The notes under the pieces: model-generated
What the model saw: the letters and a program-made list of their open reading frames with translations, nothing else
Database searches by the model: none
What the model was told of the DNA's origin: nothing
Source of the DNA: Sva-07 sp963743825
Lineage (GTDB): Bacteria; Actinomycetota; Acidimicrobiia; Acidimicrobiales; Ilumatobacteraceae
DNA length: 64,000 nt
Direction of reading: 5' to 3'
NCBI GenBank assembly: GCA_963743825.1
Contig: CAVURC010000020.1
Coordinates: 62,001 to 126,000 of the forward strand
Position numbers and translations under genes: made by a program
In this document: one piece after another, positions 28,927-37,570 of the stretch
Layout: each line of letters begins with the position of its first letter
How positions within the stretch are numbered: position 1 is the stretch's first letter

Positions 28927-29665
28927 GTGACTGACGCGACCGATGCTGCCGCGGGCTGGTACGCCGATCCGACCGGTCGCTACGAACACCGGTACTACAA
29001 CGGACAGACCTGGACCGCTGACGTGTCGTCCGGCGGCCAACGGTTCGTCGACCAACTGGGCCTCAGCCCACGTGACCAGCCAGACGTCGGCGAGCGACAA
29101 CGCCCCGAACGACGCACTGGGCACCGCCGCCATGGTGCTCGGCATCGTGGCGATCTCGATCGCCTGGATGCCGTTCGTCGTGGTGCTGGGAATCCTCGCT
29201 GCACTCCTCGCTCTCGTGTTCGGCTGGATCGGGGTGCGACGAGCCCGGAATTCAGGCGGGAGCCGTTCATTCGCCGTGGTCGGCCTGGCAACCGGCGCAA
29301 GCGCCCTCGTCGCCGCGACAGTGGGCGTACTGCTCACGATGGTGGTGCTCGATGTCTACGACGACTACCTGAACCCGCAGCCGAACAGCGTCGCCGTCAC
29401 CGAATGCGAACTCGAGGGGTCGCGCGCCACCATGGCGGGCGTACTCACCAACACCGGTGACCGCACGGCCGACTACTCGGTGCTCGTCGGGTTCGTCCGG
29501 CCGGGTACGGACAACGCTCACCGTTCGGAACGCATCAGCATCGACGACGTCGAGCCGGGCGCCGACGCACCGTTCACCGCTCAGAGCCAAGTCGATCTCG
29601 AGGCGATCGACTGTGTGATCCTCGACGTCAACGGCCCACTTCCGTTCGGCGTCGCCGTCGACTGA
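28927..29665 (+). CDS. DUF2510 membrane protein with C-terminal FxLYD-like domain, apparent frameshift
   Basis: The N-terminus (AAGWYADPTGRYEHRYYNGQTWT, residues 7-29 in part) is a DUF2510 module, a short Trp-rich motif common in actinobacterial membrane proteins. The frame shifts near 29080. The rest carries two membrane helices (AAMVLGIVAISIAWMPFVVV, LATGASALVAATVGVLLTMV) and an extracellular beta domain (VTECELEGSRATMAGVLTNT to the end) like FxLYD. Length is 3n+1. A TAGCTT -10 box supports GTG 28927. Function unknown; cell-envelope role inferred. Confidence 0.7.
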
Positions 29666-29691
29666 TCGGGCCGCACGTCAGACCCTTCACA

Positions 29692-31515
29692 TCAGACCGT
29701 CGTTGCCGACACCCACGCGTCGTACAGCCGGCGGTAGGTGCCGTCACCCGTGATGAGTTCGTCGTGGTGGCCGTCCTCGACCAGCCGACCGTGATCGAGC
29801 ACCAACACTCGGTCGGCACGTGCGGCCGTCGACAACCGGTGGGCGATCGCGATCGTCGTTCGGGTCGCTGCGAGCCGCTCGAGCGCTCGCGCGATGCGCA
29901 CCTCCGTGAGCGCGTCGACCGACGAGGTCGCCTCGTCGAGGATGAGCACGTCGGGATCGGCGAGACCGGCGCGAAGCAGTGCCACGAGCTGTCGCTCGCC
30001 TGCCGACAACTGGTCGCCGCGTTCACCGACGCGGGTCTGCAACCCGTCAGGGAGCGAGTCGATCCAGTCCTGCACGCCGAGGTCGGTCACGACGCGTTCG
30101 ACGTCGGGCGCTTTGGCGTGTTCCGAGGCGAACGCAACGTTTGCCGCGACGGTGTCGTCGAAGAGGAACGGCTCCTGCGACACCACCACGAGCCGGCTGC
30201 GCAACTCGGCACGGCTGACCCGACGCAGCGGGACTCCACCGAGATCGATCTCACCGATCGTCGGGTCGGCGAACCGGGCGATGAGGCGACCGAGCGTCGT
30301 CTTCCCCGATCCGGTCGAGCCGACCAGCGCAACCTGCTGCCCGGCCGGGATCGTGAAGTCGAGGTGCTTGAGCACGGCGGTGTCGGACGACTGATCGGTC
30401 CGACTCCGGTAGGCGAAGGTGACGTCGCGGACGTCGATCTGCAGCTGACCGGCAGGTAACGGAATCGGATCGTCCGGCTCGGGAGGCCCGACCGGCATGT
30501 CGAGCACCGACAGCACCCGGCGCAGACCGGCGACGGCCATCTGCGTCGTGTCGATCACCTCGGTGAACCCGGCAATCGGCTCGAGGAAGCGATACGTGAG
30601 GAAGATGAACCCGATGAGCGCGCCGGCGGTGAGCCCGCTCGCCGGCCCGAGCCAGACGCCGACTCCCACCACGGCGCTCACCGTGAGCGCCGAGAAGACC
30701 TCGCCGGACGGGAACAGGAACGCGCCGAGTCGAGCGGCACGGATCTGAGCGACGGTCTTCACCTCGACCGCTCGTGCAACATCGTCCTGCATCTTCGGGC
30801 CGGCCCCGTACACGCGGATCGTCGGCGCGCCCGACACGACCTCGGCAACCGTGCCGAGCATCTGCCCGTTGCCGTGACGAGCCGAGTCGTAGGCGACCAG
30901 CAGGCGCGCCTGCACGGCGCGCAGCACGAAGATCAGCGGGAACGAGACGACGAAGGCGACGAGCGCGAGCTGCCAGTTGATCGCCAGCATCACTGCGGCG
31001 ACGATCACCATCAAGGTGCCGTCGACGAGCCAGGCAAGACCACCCCACTGGAAGAACTGCGCCAGCGTCTCGATGTCGCTGGTGACGCGGGCCACGAGGC
31101 CCCCACGACGCTCGTCGTTGTGGTCGGCCAGGCTCAGCTGGTGGATGTGGCTGATCAGGCGCACCCTGAGGTCGTGCAACGCGCGCTCGCTGCGCACCCC
31201 GAGCCGGAGGGCCGCGTACCGAAAGGCGACGCCCGAGATGACGACGGCGATGGCCGCCGCAATCGCCATCTGGACGATGACGTCCATGTCGACGCCATCG
31301 TCGGAGAGCCCGCGGTCGATGGCCTGTTGGATCAACAACGGCACCACCACCCGGCCCGCCGCGCCGATCGCTGCGAGCAGCCAGGTCAGACCGAGCCCCT
31401 GACGAAGAATCGGTGCGGTGCGCAGGCCACGACCGATCGTTCTGACCGCCGAGTCCTGATTCGTCGGTGTCATGGTTCCGGCCTTGGCGGCCAGGGTCGG
31501 GTCGATCACGCTCAT
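29692..31515 (-). CDS. ABC exporter subunit with consensus Walker B (heterodimer half 1)
   Basis: The 607-residue product has a six-helix exporter membrane domain (about residues 40-330) and a nucleotide-binding domain: Walker A VGSTGSGKTTLGR, Q-loop VVSQEP, signature LSAGERQLVALLRA, Walker B VLILDEATSSVDA and H-loop IAIAHRLS. The signature has Ala in place of the second Gly. ATG 31515 overlaps the stop of the next ABC gene by 4 bases, so the two are surely coupled. With its partner it would form a heterodimeric exporter; substrate (drug, lipid or peptide) is unknown. Confidence 0.9.
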   Translation of the reverse strand: MSVIDPTLAAKAGTMTPTNQDSAVRTIGRGLRTAPILRQGLGLTWLLAAIGAAGRVVVPLLIQQAIDRGLSDDGVDMDVIVQMAIAAAIAVVISGVAFRYAALRLGVRSERALHDLRVRLISHIHQLSLADHNDERRGGLVARVTSDIETLAQFFQWGGLAWLVDGTLMVIVAAVMLAINWQLALVAFVVSFPLIFVLRAVQARLLVAYDSARHGNGQMLGTVAEVVSGAPTIRVYGAGPKMQDDVARAVEVKTVAQIRAARLGAFLFPSGEVFSALTVSAVVGVGVWLGPASGLTAGALIGFIFLTYRFLEPIAGFTEVIDTTQMAVAGLRRVLSVLDMPVGPPEPDDPIPLPAGQLQIDVRDVTFAYRSRTDQSSDTAVLKHLDFTIPAGQQVALVGSTGSGKTTLGRLIARFADPTIGEIDLGGVPLRRVSRAELRSRLVVVSQEPFLFDDTVAANVAFASEHAKAPDVERVVTDLGVQDWIDSLPDGLQTRVGERGDQLSAGERQLVALLRAGLADPDVLILDEATSSVDALTEVRIARALERLAATRTTIAIAHRLSTAARADRVLVLDHGRLVEDGHHDELITGDGTYRRLYDAWVSATTV

Positions 31516-33308
31516 GATCCCGCCACTCCCACGTCGATGTCGCTCGCATCACGATCGGCCTCGAACGCTTCGACGAGTTCACGGTACGCAGCGGTCGACT
31601 CCATCAGTTCGTCGTGCGTCCCGTGCGCAGCCACCCGCCCATCGGCGACGAACACGACGTCGTCGGCGAGGGCGATCGTCGACGGTCGCGACGCCACCAT
31701 GAGCACCGACGAGTCGGCGAGCTCGCGTCGCAGGTTCTCCAACACGATGGCCTCGGTCGCCGGATCGAGCGCCGAGGTCGTGTCGTCGAGCACCAACAGT
31801 GACGGGTTGCGGACGAGTGCACGCGCGAGTGCGAGTCGTTGGCGTTGGCCGCCACTCAAGCTCACCCCACGCTCCCCGACGACCGTGTCGAGGCGCTGCG
31901 GCAAGCGCTCGACGAACTGCTTCGCAGCGGCGAGATCGAGGGCGTGCCAGATCTCGTCGTCGGAGAACCGATCGCCGAGCTCGACGTTGTCGCGCACCGT
32001 CCCACCCATGAGGAAGGCCTCCTGGAACACGATGCAACGCGGCCGGCTCGGAGGCCGACCACACCCGACGACGGAGCGATCAAACCGATCGCGAGCTGAG
32101 CGATCGTCGACTTGCCCGATCCCGTGGGCCCGACGAGCGCAGTCACGTTGCCATGTGGGAGCGCCAGCGTCACCTCGGTGATCGTCGGCGGGCCGTCGGC
32201 CTCATGGGCGAACGAGACGTTGTCGAAGGCGATCCCGATGCCGCTGGGTGGTTCGGTGATCCTGTCGACGGGATCGTCGTGGAGCGGCTCGCGGAGCACC
32301 GTCTGGATCCGGTTCCACGCAGCGATCGAGCGAGGGAGCTCCGAGAGGGCGAAGCCGATCAGGCGAAGCGGGAAGATCAGCAGGGTGAAGAGGAAGATGA
32401 CACCCGACAGCTCACCGATGGACAGTTCGCCTGAACGCACGCGAAGCGACCCGATGACGACGAGGAGGATGTTCGTGAGCGACGGGATGACGTCGAGGAA
32501 GGCTTCGAACCAGCTCCGCAGGCGCAGGGCGTGCACGCGTGACACCCGGACCTGATCGGCGAGGCCGGACAGCCGCTCGGTTTCACGTTCTTCGGCGCCG
32601 TACGACTTCACGAGCTGCACACCCTCGAAGCTCTCGTGGACACCGGCCGAGAACTCACCGAGTTGATGTTGGGCGCGTGCGAAGTGCCCGGACACGAGCC
32701 GCTCGTACACCACGTTGGTGGCCACGAGCATCGGGAAGACGATCACGGCAACGAGGCCGAGGGCCACGTCGATGACGAGCATCCAGATCGTCGAGACGAT
32801 CACCATGACGACCGTTCCCAGCGCGAACGGGATGGGGCCGAGCACGCTCACCGTCGACTCTGCGTCGACACCGGCACGAGCGACGAGATCGCCGTCGGGT
32901 CGGCGGTTGTGCCAACTCATCGGCTGGTGGACGTACCGGTCGACCACCTCGTTGGTGAACATCTGGGCAACGCGCCACATCGTGATCGAGGCGTAACTGC
33001 GACGGATCACGATGGCCACCGCGCGCAGCACCCCGATGCCGAGCACCATGGCGATGCCGGTGAGGAAGGTCGCCAGCGCGACGTCGCCCTCCTCGAAGCG
33101 CGGCAGGATGACGTTGTCGATCACCCAGCTGATGGCGAAGCTCGACGCGACGGTGAGCACGGCGAACACCGCGGCGCCGCCGACGGCGATGCCGAACAGC
33201 TTCGGCTGCATCGTGATCATCGACCAGAGGAACCGGCCGTTGCGTCGAGCGCGCTCGACCGCACCAATCTGCTCGTCGGCGAGCCTGGTCGGTCGCCCCG
33301 TCGGTCAC
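31512..33308 (-). CDS. ABC exporter subunit with degenerate ATPase site (heterodimer half 2), frameshifts
   Basis: The membrane domain follows GRFLWSMITMQPKLFG; GTG 33308 is joined to it by removing one G from GGGG (about 33294-33297). The ATPase domain has VGPTGSGKSTIAQ, signature LSGGQRQRLALARA, and Walker B LLVLDDTTSALDP with Asp in place of the catalytic Glu. The H-loop reads VASRPST, with Ser in place of His. Between Walker A and the Q-loop (about 32035-32060) the frame changes and about 20 bases seem lost, so that part is unreliable. Pairs with the 29692-31515 gene. Confidence 0.85.
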
Positions 33309-33337
33309 GGGACGTTTCTACCAGCGAGCGCCTGGCA

Positions 33338-33343
33338 TATCGT
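33338..33343 (+). promoter_or_regulatory. -10 box of a leaderless promoter
   Basis: TATCGT lies 8 bases before the GTG at 33352, divergent from the ABC exporter genes. Confidence 0.45.
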
Positions 33344-33351
33344 CAACAGTT

Positions 33352-33936
33352 GTGAACCCGGACTCGTCGACCCGACCTCCGACGGATGTCGAGCCGCCGC
33401 GATCGGCCTCCGTCGTCGATGACACGCACGGTCCGTGGCGGCGCTCGAAGGCGCGCAAGGCGCTGCTCGTCGTCGGCGTCATCGGTTTCGTCGCCTTCTG
33501 GACGTGGGCCTTGTTCTTTGCGTCCAAGGAGGCCGTCAACCGGGTCGACGATCGAGCCTGGGCCGAGCGGGCCGAAGTGATCTGCGCCGACTACGACGTC
33601 CGGATCAGAGCCTTGGAGGCGCAGACATCGAATGATCTGGCCGTTCGCGCCGACCTCGTCGTGCAATCGACCGACCTGCTCTCGGCCATGCTCGACGACA
33701 TCACCGCCGTGCCCCCGACCGACGACAAGGGCCGAGCCATCGTTCCTGCGTGGGAAGCCGACTACCGCACGCTCCTGGACGACAGGTACCGGTATGCCGA
33801 GGAGCTGCGCAGCGGCCAGAACGTTCCGTTCACCGAAACGGCCGTCGAAGGTGTGCCGATCACCGAACGGATCGAAACGTTCGCCGGCGACAACGAAATG
33901 CCCTCGTGCGGCCCGCCGCGCGGTTCGATCAACTGA
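33352..33936 (+). CDS. single-pass membrane protein, unknown
   Basis: The 194-residue product has a Pro/Arg-rich cytoplasmic N-terminus (about 30 residues), one membrane helix (ALLVVGVIGFVAFWTWALFF, about 38-57) and a helical extracytoplasmic part with two Cys (ICADYD and MPSCGPP) that could pair. No family recognised. The start is supported by TATCGT 8 bases upstream. It is convergent with the acyltransferase gene and probably monocistronic. Confidence 0.6.
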   Translation: MNPDSSTRPPTDVEPPRSASVVDDTHGPWRRSKARKALLVVGVIGFVAFWTWALFFASKEAVNRVDDRAWAERAEVICADYDVRIRALEAQTSNDLAVRADLVVQSTDLLSAMLDDITAVPPTDDKGRAIVPAWEADYRTLLDDRYRYAEELRSGQNVPFTETAVEGVPITERIETFAGDNEMPSCGPPRGSIN

Positions 33937-33955
33937 GCGGGCTGCACTGCCGGCT

Positions 33956-34600
33956 TCACTGAATGGTCTTGATGACCCGCGCCGGAACCCCGGCGGCCAC
34001 GCTGTTGTCCGGGATGTGACCGGTGACCACGCTGTTGGCGCCGATGACCACGTGGCGACCGATGGTGGCCCCGGGAAGCACCACGGTGCCGTGGCCGAGC
34101 CACGAGCCATCGCCGATCGACACCGGGCGCTCCGGCATCACCTGCTGTGAGATCGGACGGTCGAGGTCGGCGTAGCCGTGGTTCTGGTCGGTGATGTAGA
34201 CGTGGTGACCGGTCCACACGTCGTTGCCGATGGTGATGCTGAGATGGCCGACAATTCCACTGCCCTTGCCGACGAGGCAGCGGTCGCCGATCGAGATCAC
34301 CGGATCGGACACCATGTCCTGGCCTGGCACCATGCCCGCCGACAGCGTGCTCTGCGGGCCGATCATCGTCCCGTCGCCGATGTGGATGTAGTGCTCGTTG
34401 AAGATGGTGTTCCACGGAAAGCAGATGACGCTGTTGCGGCCGAACGCCCCGAATCGATGACCTCGTCGCGTGTCGGGGCCGATCGCTCCCATCTCGATGG
34501 CCGCTTCCCACGCCCGGATCACCAACTCCCCCATCGCCCGCCGGACACCGACGCGAGCTCGATGAGCGAACAGGTGAGGCACCGGAGGACGGTCGAGCAC
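33956..34600 (-). CDS. left-handed beta-helix (hexapeptide) acyltransferase
   Basis: The 214-residue product is dominated by hexapeptide repeats: IHIGDGTMIG, VISIGDRCLVG, SITIGNDVWTG, GSWLGHGTVVLPGATIG, VIGANSVVTGHIPDNSVAAG and a final GVPARVIKTI. These form a left-handed parallel beta helix that transfers acetyl or acyl from CoA to a sugar or small molecule. YITDQNHGY contains the conserved catalytic-region His of the family. GTG 34600 gives the longest frame; a later start is possible. Acceptor unknown. Confidence 0.8.
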   Translation of the reverse strand: MLDRPPVPHLFAHRARVGVRRAMGELVIRAWEAAIEMGAIGPDTRRGHRFGAFGRNSVICFPWNTIFNEHYIHIGDGTMIGPQSTLSAGMVPGQDMVSDPVISIGDRCLVGKGSGIVGHLSITIGNDVWTGHHVYITDQNHGYADLDRPISQQVMPERPVSIGDGSWLGHGTVVLPGATIGRHVVIGANSVVTGHIPDNSVAAGVPARVIKTIQ

Positions 34601-34636
34601 GAGCAGCGACGCTACTTCGAGCGCGTGCCCGCTCCC

Positions 34637-34642
34637 TACAGT
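34637..34642 (+). promoter_or_regulatory. -10 box of a leaderless promoter
   Basis: TACAGT lies 6 bases before the ATG at 34649, the same sequence and spacing as at 3740. Confidence 0.5.
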
Positions 34643-34648
34643 GGCCCG

Positions 34649-35765
34649 ATGTCAACCGCCCCGTTCGGATCGATCACCGATGTTGCCGGCGTGCGTGTCG
34701 GCCATCACCAACGGGCAGGACGCGGGTGGCAGACCGGTACGACGGTGGTCTTCGTTCCCGACGGCGCCACCCCGGGTGTCAGTGTCCGCGGCGGCGGGCC
34801 GGGCACCCGTGAGACCGATGCGCTTCGGCCGGAGAATCTCGTGGAGCTGATTCATGCGGTGTGTCTCACCGGTGGCAGTGCGTTCGGGCTGGCGGCCGCC
34901 GATGGTGTGGTCGGCTGGCTCGAGGAACAGGGGCTCGGCTTTCCCATCGGCTCACCCGGCACTCACCGCCGACCGGGTCGGCGTGGTGCCGGTGGTGCCG
35001 GCAGCGGTGGTGTTCGATCTCGGGCGCGGCGGCAACTTCGCGAATCGACCCGACGCGCAGTTCGGCCGGCGTTCAGTGGAACGCGCACGTGGCCCGCGCG
35101 GCGCGCAGGGCTCGTGGGGATCGGTCGGGGCCGGAACCGGCGCCCGGGCAGGTGGCCTCCAGGGAGGTGTCGGCACCGCCGGCACCATCGTCACCATCGC
35201 CGGCGACATCATCGGCACGCCCGGTGTCGATGCCCAGGTCAGCGTTGGAGCCGTTGCCGTGGTCAACGCCAACGGATCCCCCATCGATCCGTCGTCGGGC
35301 CTGCCATGGACTCATCTCCCGCCCGGGGTCGGACTCGATCTGCGCCGGCCGTCGGCGGTCGATCGAGCTCGGCTGCTGGCAGCCCTCGCCGGGCAGGCCA
35401 CCGTCGGGTCCAGCCTCAACACCACCATCGGTGTCGTCGCCACCTCGGCGGCCCTCACCAAATCGGAGGTCTCCAAGATGGCCGACGTCGCCCACGACGG
35501 CCTCGCGCGCGCGATCCGTCCGGCGCACTCGATGTTCGACGGAGACACCGTCTTCGGTCTCGCGACCGGCGCCATCGACCTCGGCAGTGAACCCGCTGCG
35601 ATGCGCTCGGCAGTGTCGCGTCAGCGCGCCGTCAACCAATTGCTGACGGCGGCCGCCGACACGTTCGAGATCGCCTGCGCCCACGCCGTGATCGCAGCCC
35701 GACGACGCGGCACGGCACCGTCGTACGTCGAGCTCTGCCCGTCGGCGTTCGGCTCCGCTCGTTAA
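34649..35765 (+). CDS. P1 family peptidase (DmpA/S58-like), apparent frameshift
   Basis: An Ntn-type aminopeptidase that matures by self-cleavage. The N-terminal frame has SITDVAGVRVGHHQ, GGGPGTRETDAL and LTGGSAFGLAAADGVV. Near 34960 the frame changes to HPALTADRVGVVPVVPAAVV. The rest has QGSWGSVGAGTGARAGG, VGAVAVVNANG and SSLNTTIGVVATSAALTKSE, the cleavage/nucleophile region. Length is 3n+1. The ATG is set by TACAGT 6 bases upstream. The stop lies two bases before the panC GTG, suggesting one transcript. Confidence 0.85.
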
Positions 35766-35766
35766 C

Positions 35767-36657
35767 GTGACCGACGTGGCGACCCCGACCATCATCGAGA
35801 CGCCCGCGGACATGCGCGCCTGGTCACGGGCGGGCCGCTCGAGCCACGCCCATCGACGGAGTGCGCTCGTGCCGACGATGGGTGCGCTCCACGCCGGCCA
35901 CCTGGCACTCATCGAAGCCGCCCATTCGTTCGCCGACATCGTCGTCGTGTCGATCTTCGTCAATCCCCTGCAGTTCGGTGACTCGCTCGACTTCACCGGG
36001 TATCCGCGTCCGATCGACGCCGATCTCGTCGCGTGCGCCGCCGCAGAGGTCGACGCCGTGTATGCCCCGACTGCGGCGGCGATGTACCCCGAGGGGTTCG
36101 ACACTCGCGTGCTCCCCGGCGGGATCGCCTCCACGATGGAGGGCTCGAGCCGGCCCGGACACTTCGAAGGCGTGGCCACCGTGGTCACCAAGCTCCTCGC
36201 CGCCGTCACACCGGACGTTGCCGTGTTCGGTGAGAAGGATTTCCAGCAGTTGGCCATCATCCGGCGCATGGTCACCGATCTCGACTTCGGTGTCACCGTC
36301 GTCGGGTGTCCGACGGTTCGCGAACCGGATGGCCTGGCGCTCTCGAGCCGCAACCAGCGGCTGACGCCGCAACAGCGCAACGCGGCCGCCGCGATTCCGC
36401 GGGCACTCGAGCAGGCACTTCAGACGGCGCGTCGTCCCGAGACGTCGGTCGACGACATGATCGCGAGCGCGACATCGGTCATCGATGCCGAACCGCTGGC
36501 GTCACTCGACTACGTGAGCGTCTTCGACGCCGACACGCTCGAGGTCGTCCGGACCATCATCGACTCGGATCGCATTTCCGGTCGGTACCGAATCGCCATC
36601 GCTGCTCGCTTCGGCGACGTGCGGTTGATCGACAACGCCGACCCCTTCGCGCGCTGA
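35767..36657 (+). CDS. panC: pantoate-beta-alanine ligase
   Basis: Joins pantoate and beta-alanine using ATP to make pantothenate, the precursor of coenzyme A. The 296-residue product has LVPTMGALHAGHLALI (HIGH-like ATP motif), SIFVNPLQFG, GHFEGVATVVTKL, FGEKDFQQLAIIR and the KMSKS-like LALSSRNQRL. Length and motif order are normal. GTG 35767 lies immediately after the P1 peptidase stop. The 3' end overlaps the antisense tail of a CPBP protein frame. Confidence 0.92.
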   Translation: MTDVATPTIIETPADMRAWSRAGRSSHAHRRSALVPTMGALHAGHLALIEAAHSFADIVVVSIFVNPLQFGDSLDFTGYPRPIDADLVACAAAEVDAVYAPTAAAMYPEGFDTRVLPGGIASTMEGSSRPGHFEGVATVVTKLLAAVTPDVAVFGEKDFQQLAIIRRMVTDLDFGVTVVGCPTVREPDGLALSSRNQRLTPQQRNAAAAIPRALEQALQTARRPETSVDDMIASATSVIDAEPLASLDYVSVFDADTLEVVRTIIDSDRISGRYRIAIAARFGDVRLIDNADPFAR

Positions 36658-37455
36658 GCTCACGTCCTGGAGACGGTCGGCGACGCCGGTCAGCACGACG
36701 ACGAGCACCGCGGCGTTGAAGAGCGCATGGGCCACGATCGACGGGCCGATTCGGCGCAGCAGATGAGCTGCGATGCCGAATGCGATCCCCACGCCCGACA
36801 GCACCATGACGAGGCCGACGTTGCCGGCGCCATGGACGGGATCGACATGTGCGGCACCGAACAGCAGCCCCTGGACGGCGACGGCGAGGACTGCAGGCAA
36901 ACGGCTGCGCAGTCCTCGCAGCACGACGCCGCGAAACACCATCTCCTCCACGATCGGCGCGGCGATCACGGCGGTGATGACGAGCGACACGACGTACGTT
37001 CGATCGATCGACGCCTCGTTGATCGCTTCGGTGTTGCTCGAGATCGGTAGGCCCAGCGCGACGACGACCGCCGCCGCGACCACTTGGGCGGCGAGCGCCG
37101 CCAACCAGACCACCGGGCCCCAACCGAGATCCGACCACTGCGGTCGCAGCCCGATGTCGTGTCCGAGCCCCCCGGTGCCCCATCGGCGGCTGGCGTACCG
37201 GCACCACCACACCGACGGTGCATAGCCGACCACGGCGAGCAGCGCGACATACGCGGCAATCGGCCACTGGAAGTCGATGACGATGTCGAGGAGGTATTTC
37301 GACACGACGAGCGACGCGGTGAGCACGAGCACCGCACCGACGGCGGCCACGACGGGCAGCGTCGGCGCCGCGCTGGGTCGACGGCGGTCAGCGGTGAGGA
37401 GCACAGCGGTGCCGGGCAACGGGGGCGGAAGGGAACGGGTCAGATCGGGCTCCAT
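36502..37455 (-). CDS. CPBP-family intramembrane metalloprotease; C-terminal end uncertain
   Basis: The product has about eight hydrophobic segments and the CPBP (Abi) motifs: IVEEMVFRGVVLRG (EExxxR, about residues 168-181), FGAAHVDPVHG and IVAHALFNAAV, which supply the metal ligands of this membrane protease family. The last 50 residues (after VADRLQDVSSAR) are polar and run antisense over panC for 156 bases. A stop in another frame lies at 36660, so a one-base error near there would give a more usual C-terminus. ATG 37455. Substrate unknown. Confidence 0.75.
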   Translation of the reverse strand: MEPDLTRSLPPPLPGTAVLLTADRRRPSAAPTLPVVAAVGAVLVLTASLVVSKYLLDIVIDFQWPIAAYVALLAVVGYAPSVWWCRYASRRWGTGGLGHDIGLRPQWSDLGWGPVVWLAALAAQVVAAAVVVALGLPISSNTEAINEASIDRTYVVSLVITAVIAAPIVEEMVFRGVVLRGLRSRLPAVLAVAVQGLLFGAAHVDPVHGAGNVGLVMVLSGVGIAFGIAAHLLRRIGPSIVAHALFNAAVLVVVLTGVADRLQDVSSAREGVGVVDQPHVAEASSDGDSVPTGNAIRVDDGPDDLERVGVEDAHVVE

Positions 37456-37570
37456 GCGGAGTCAAGTTTCTGTCAACAACTGAAAAGAATTTCCGCCGAG
37501 TGCTTCAGAACGTGGCGGTGCTGCCCGATGCATTGGACGCATCATTCCCGCGACCAGACGAGAAGCACCA

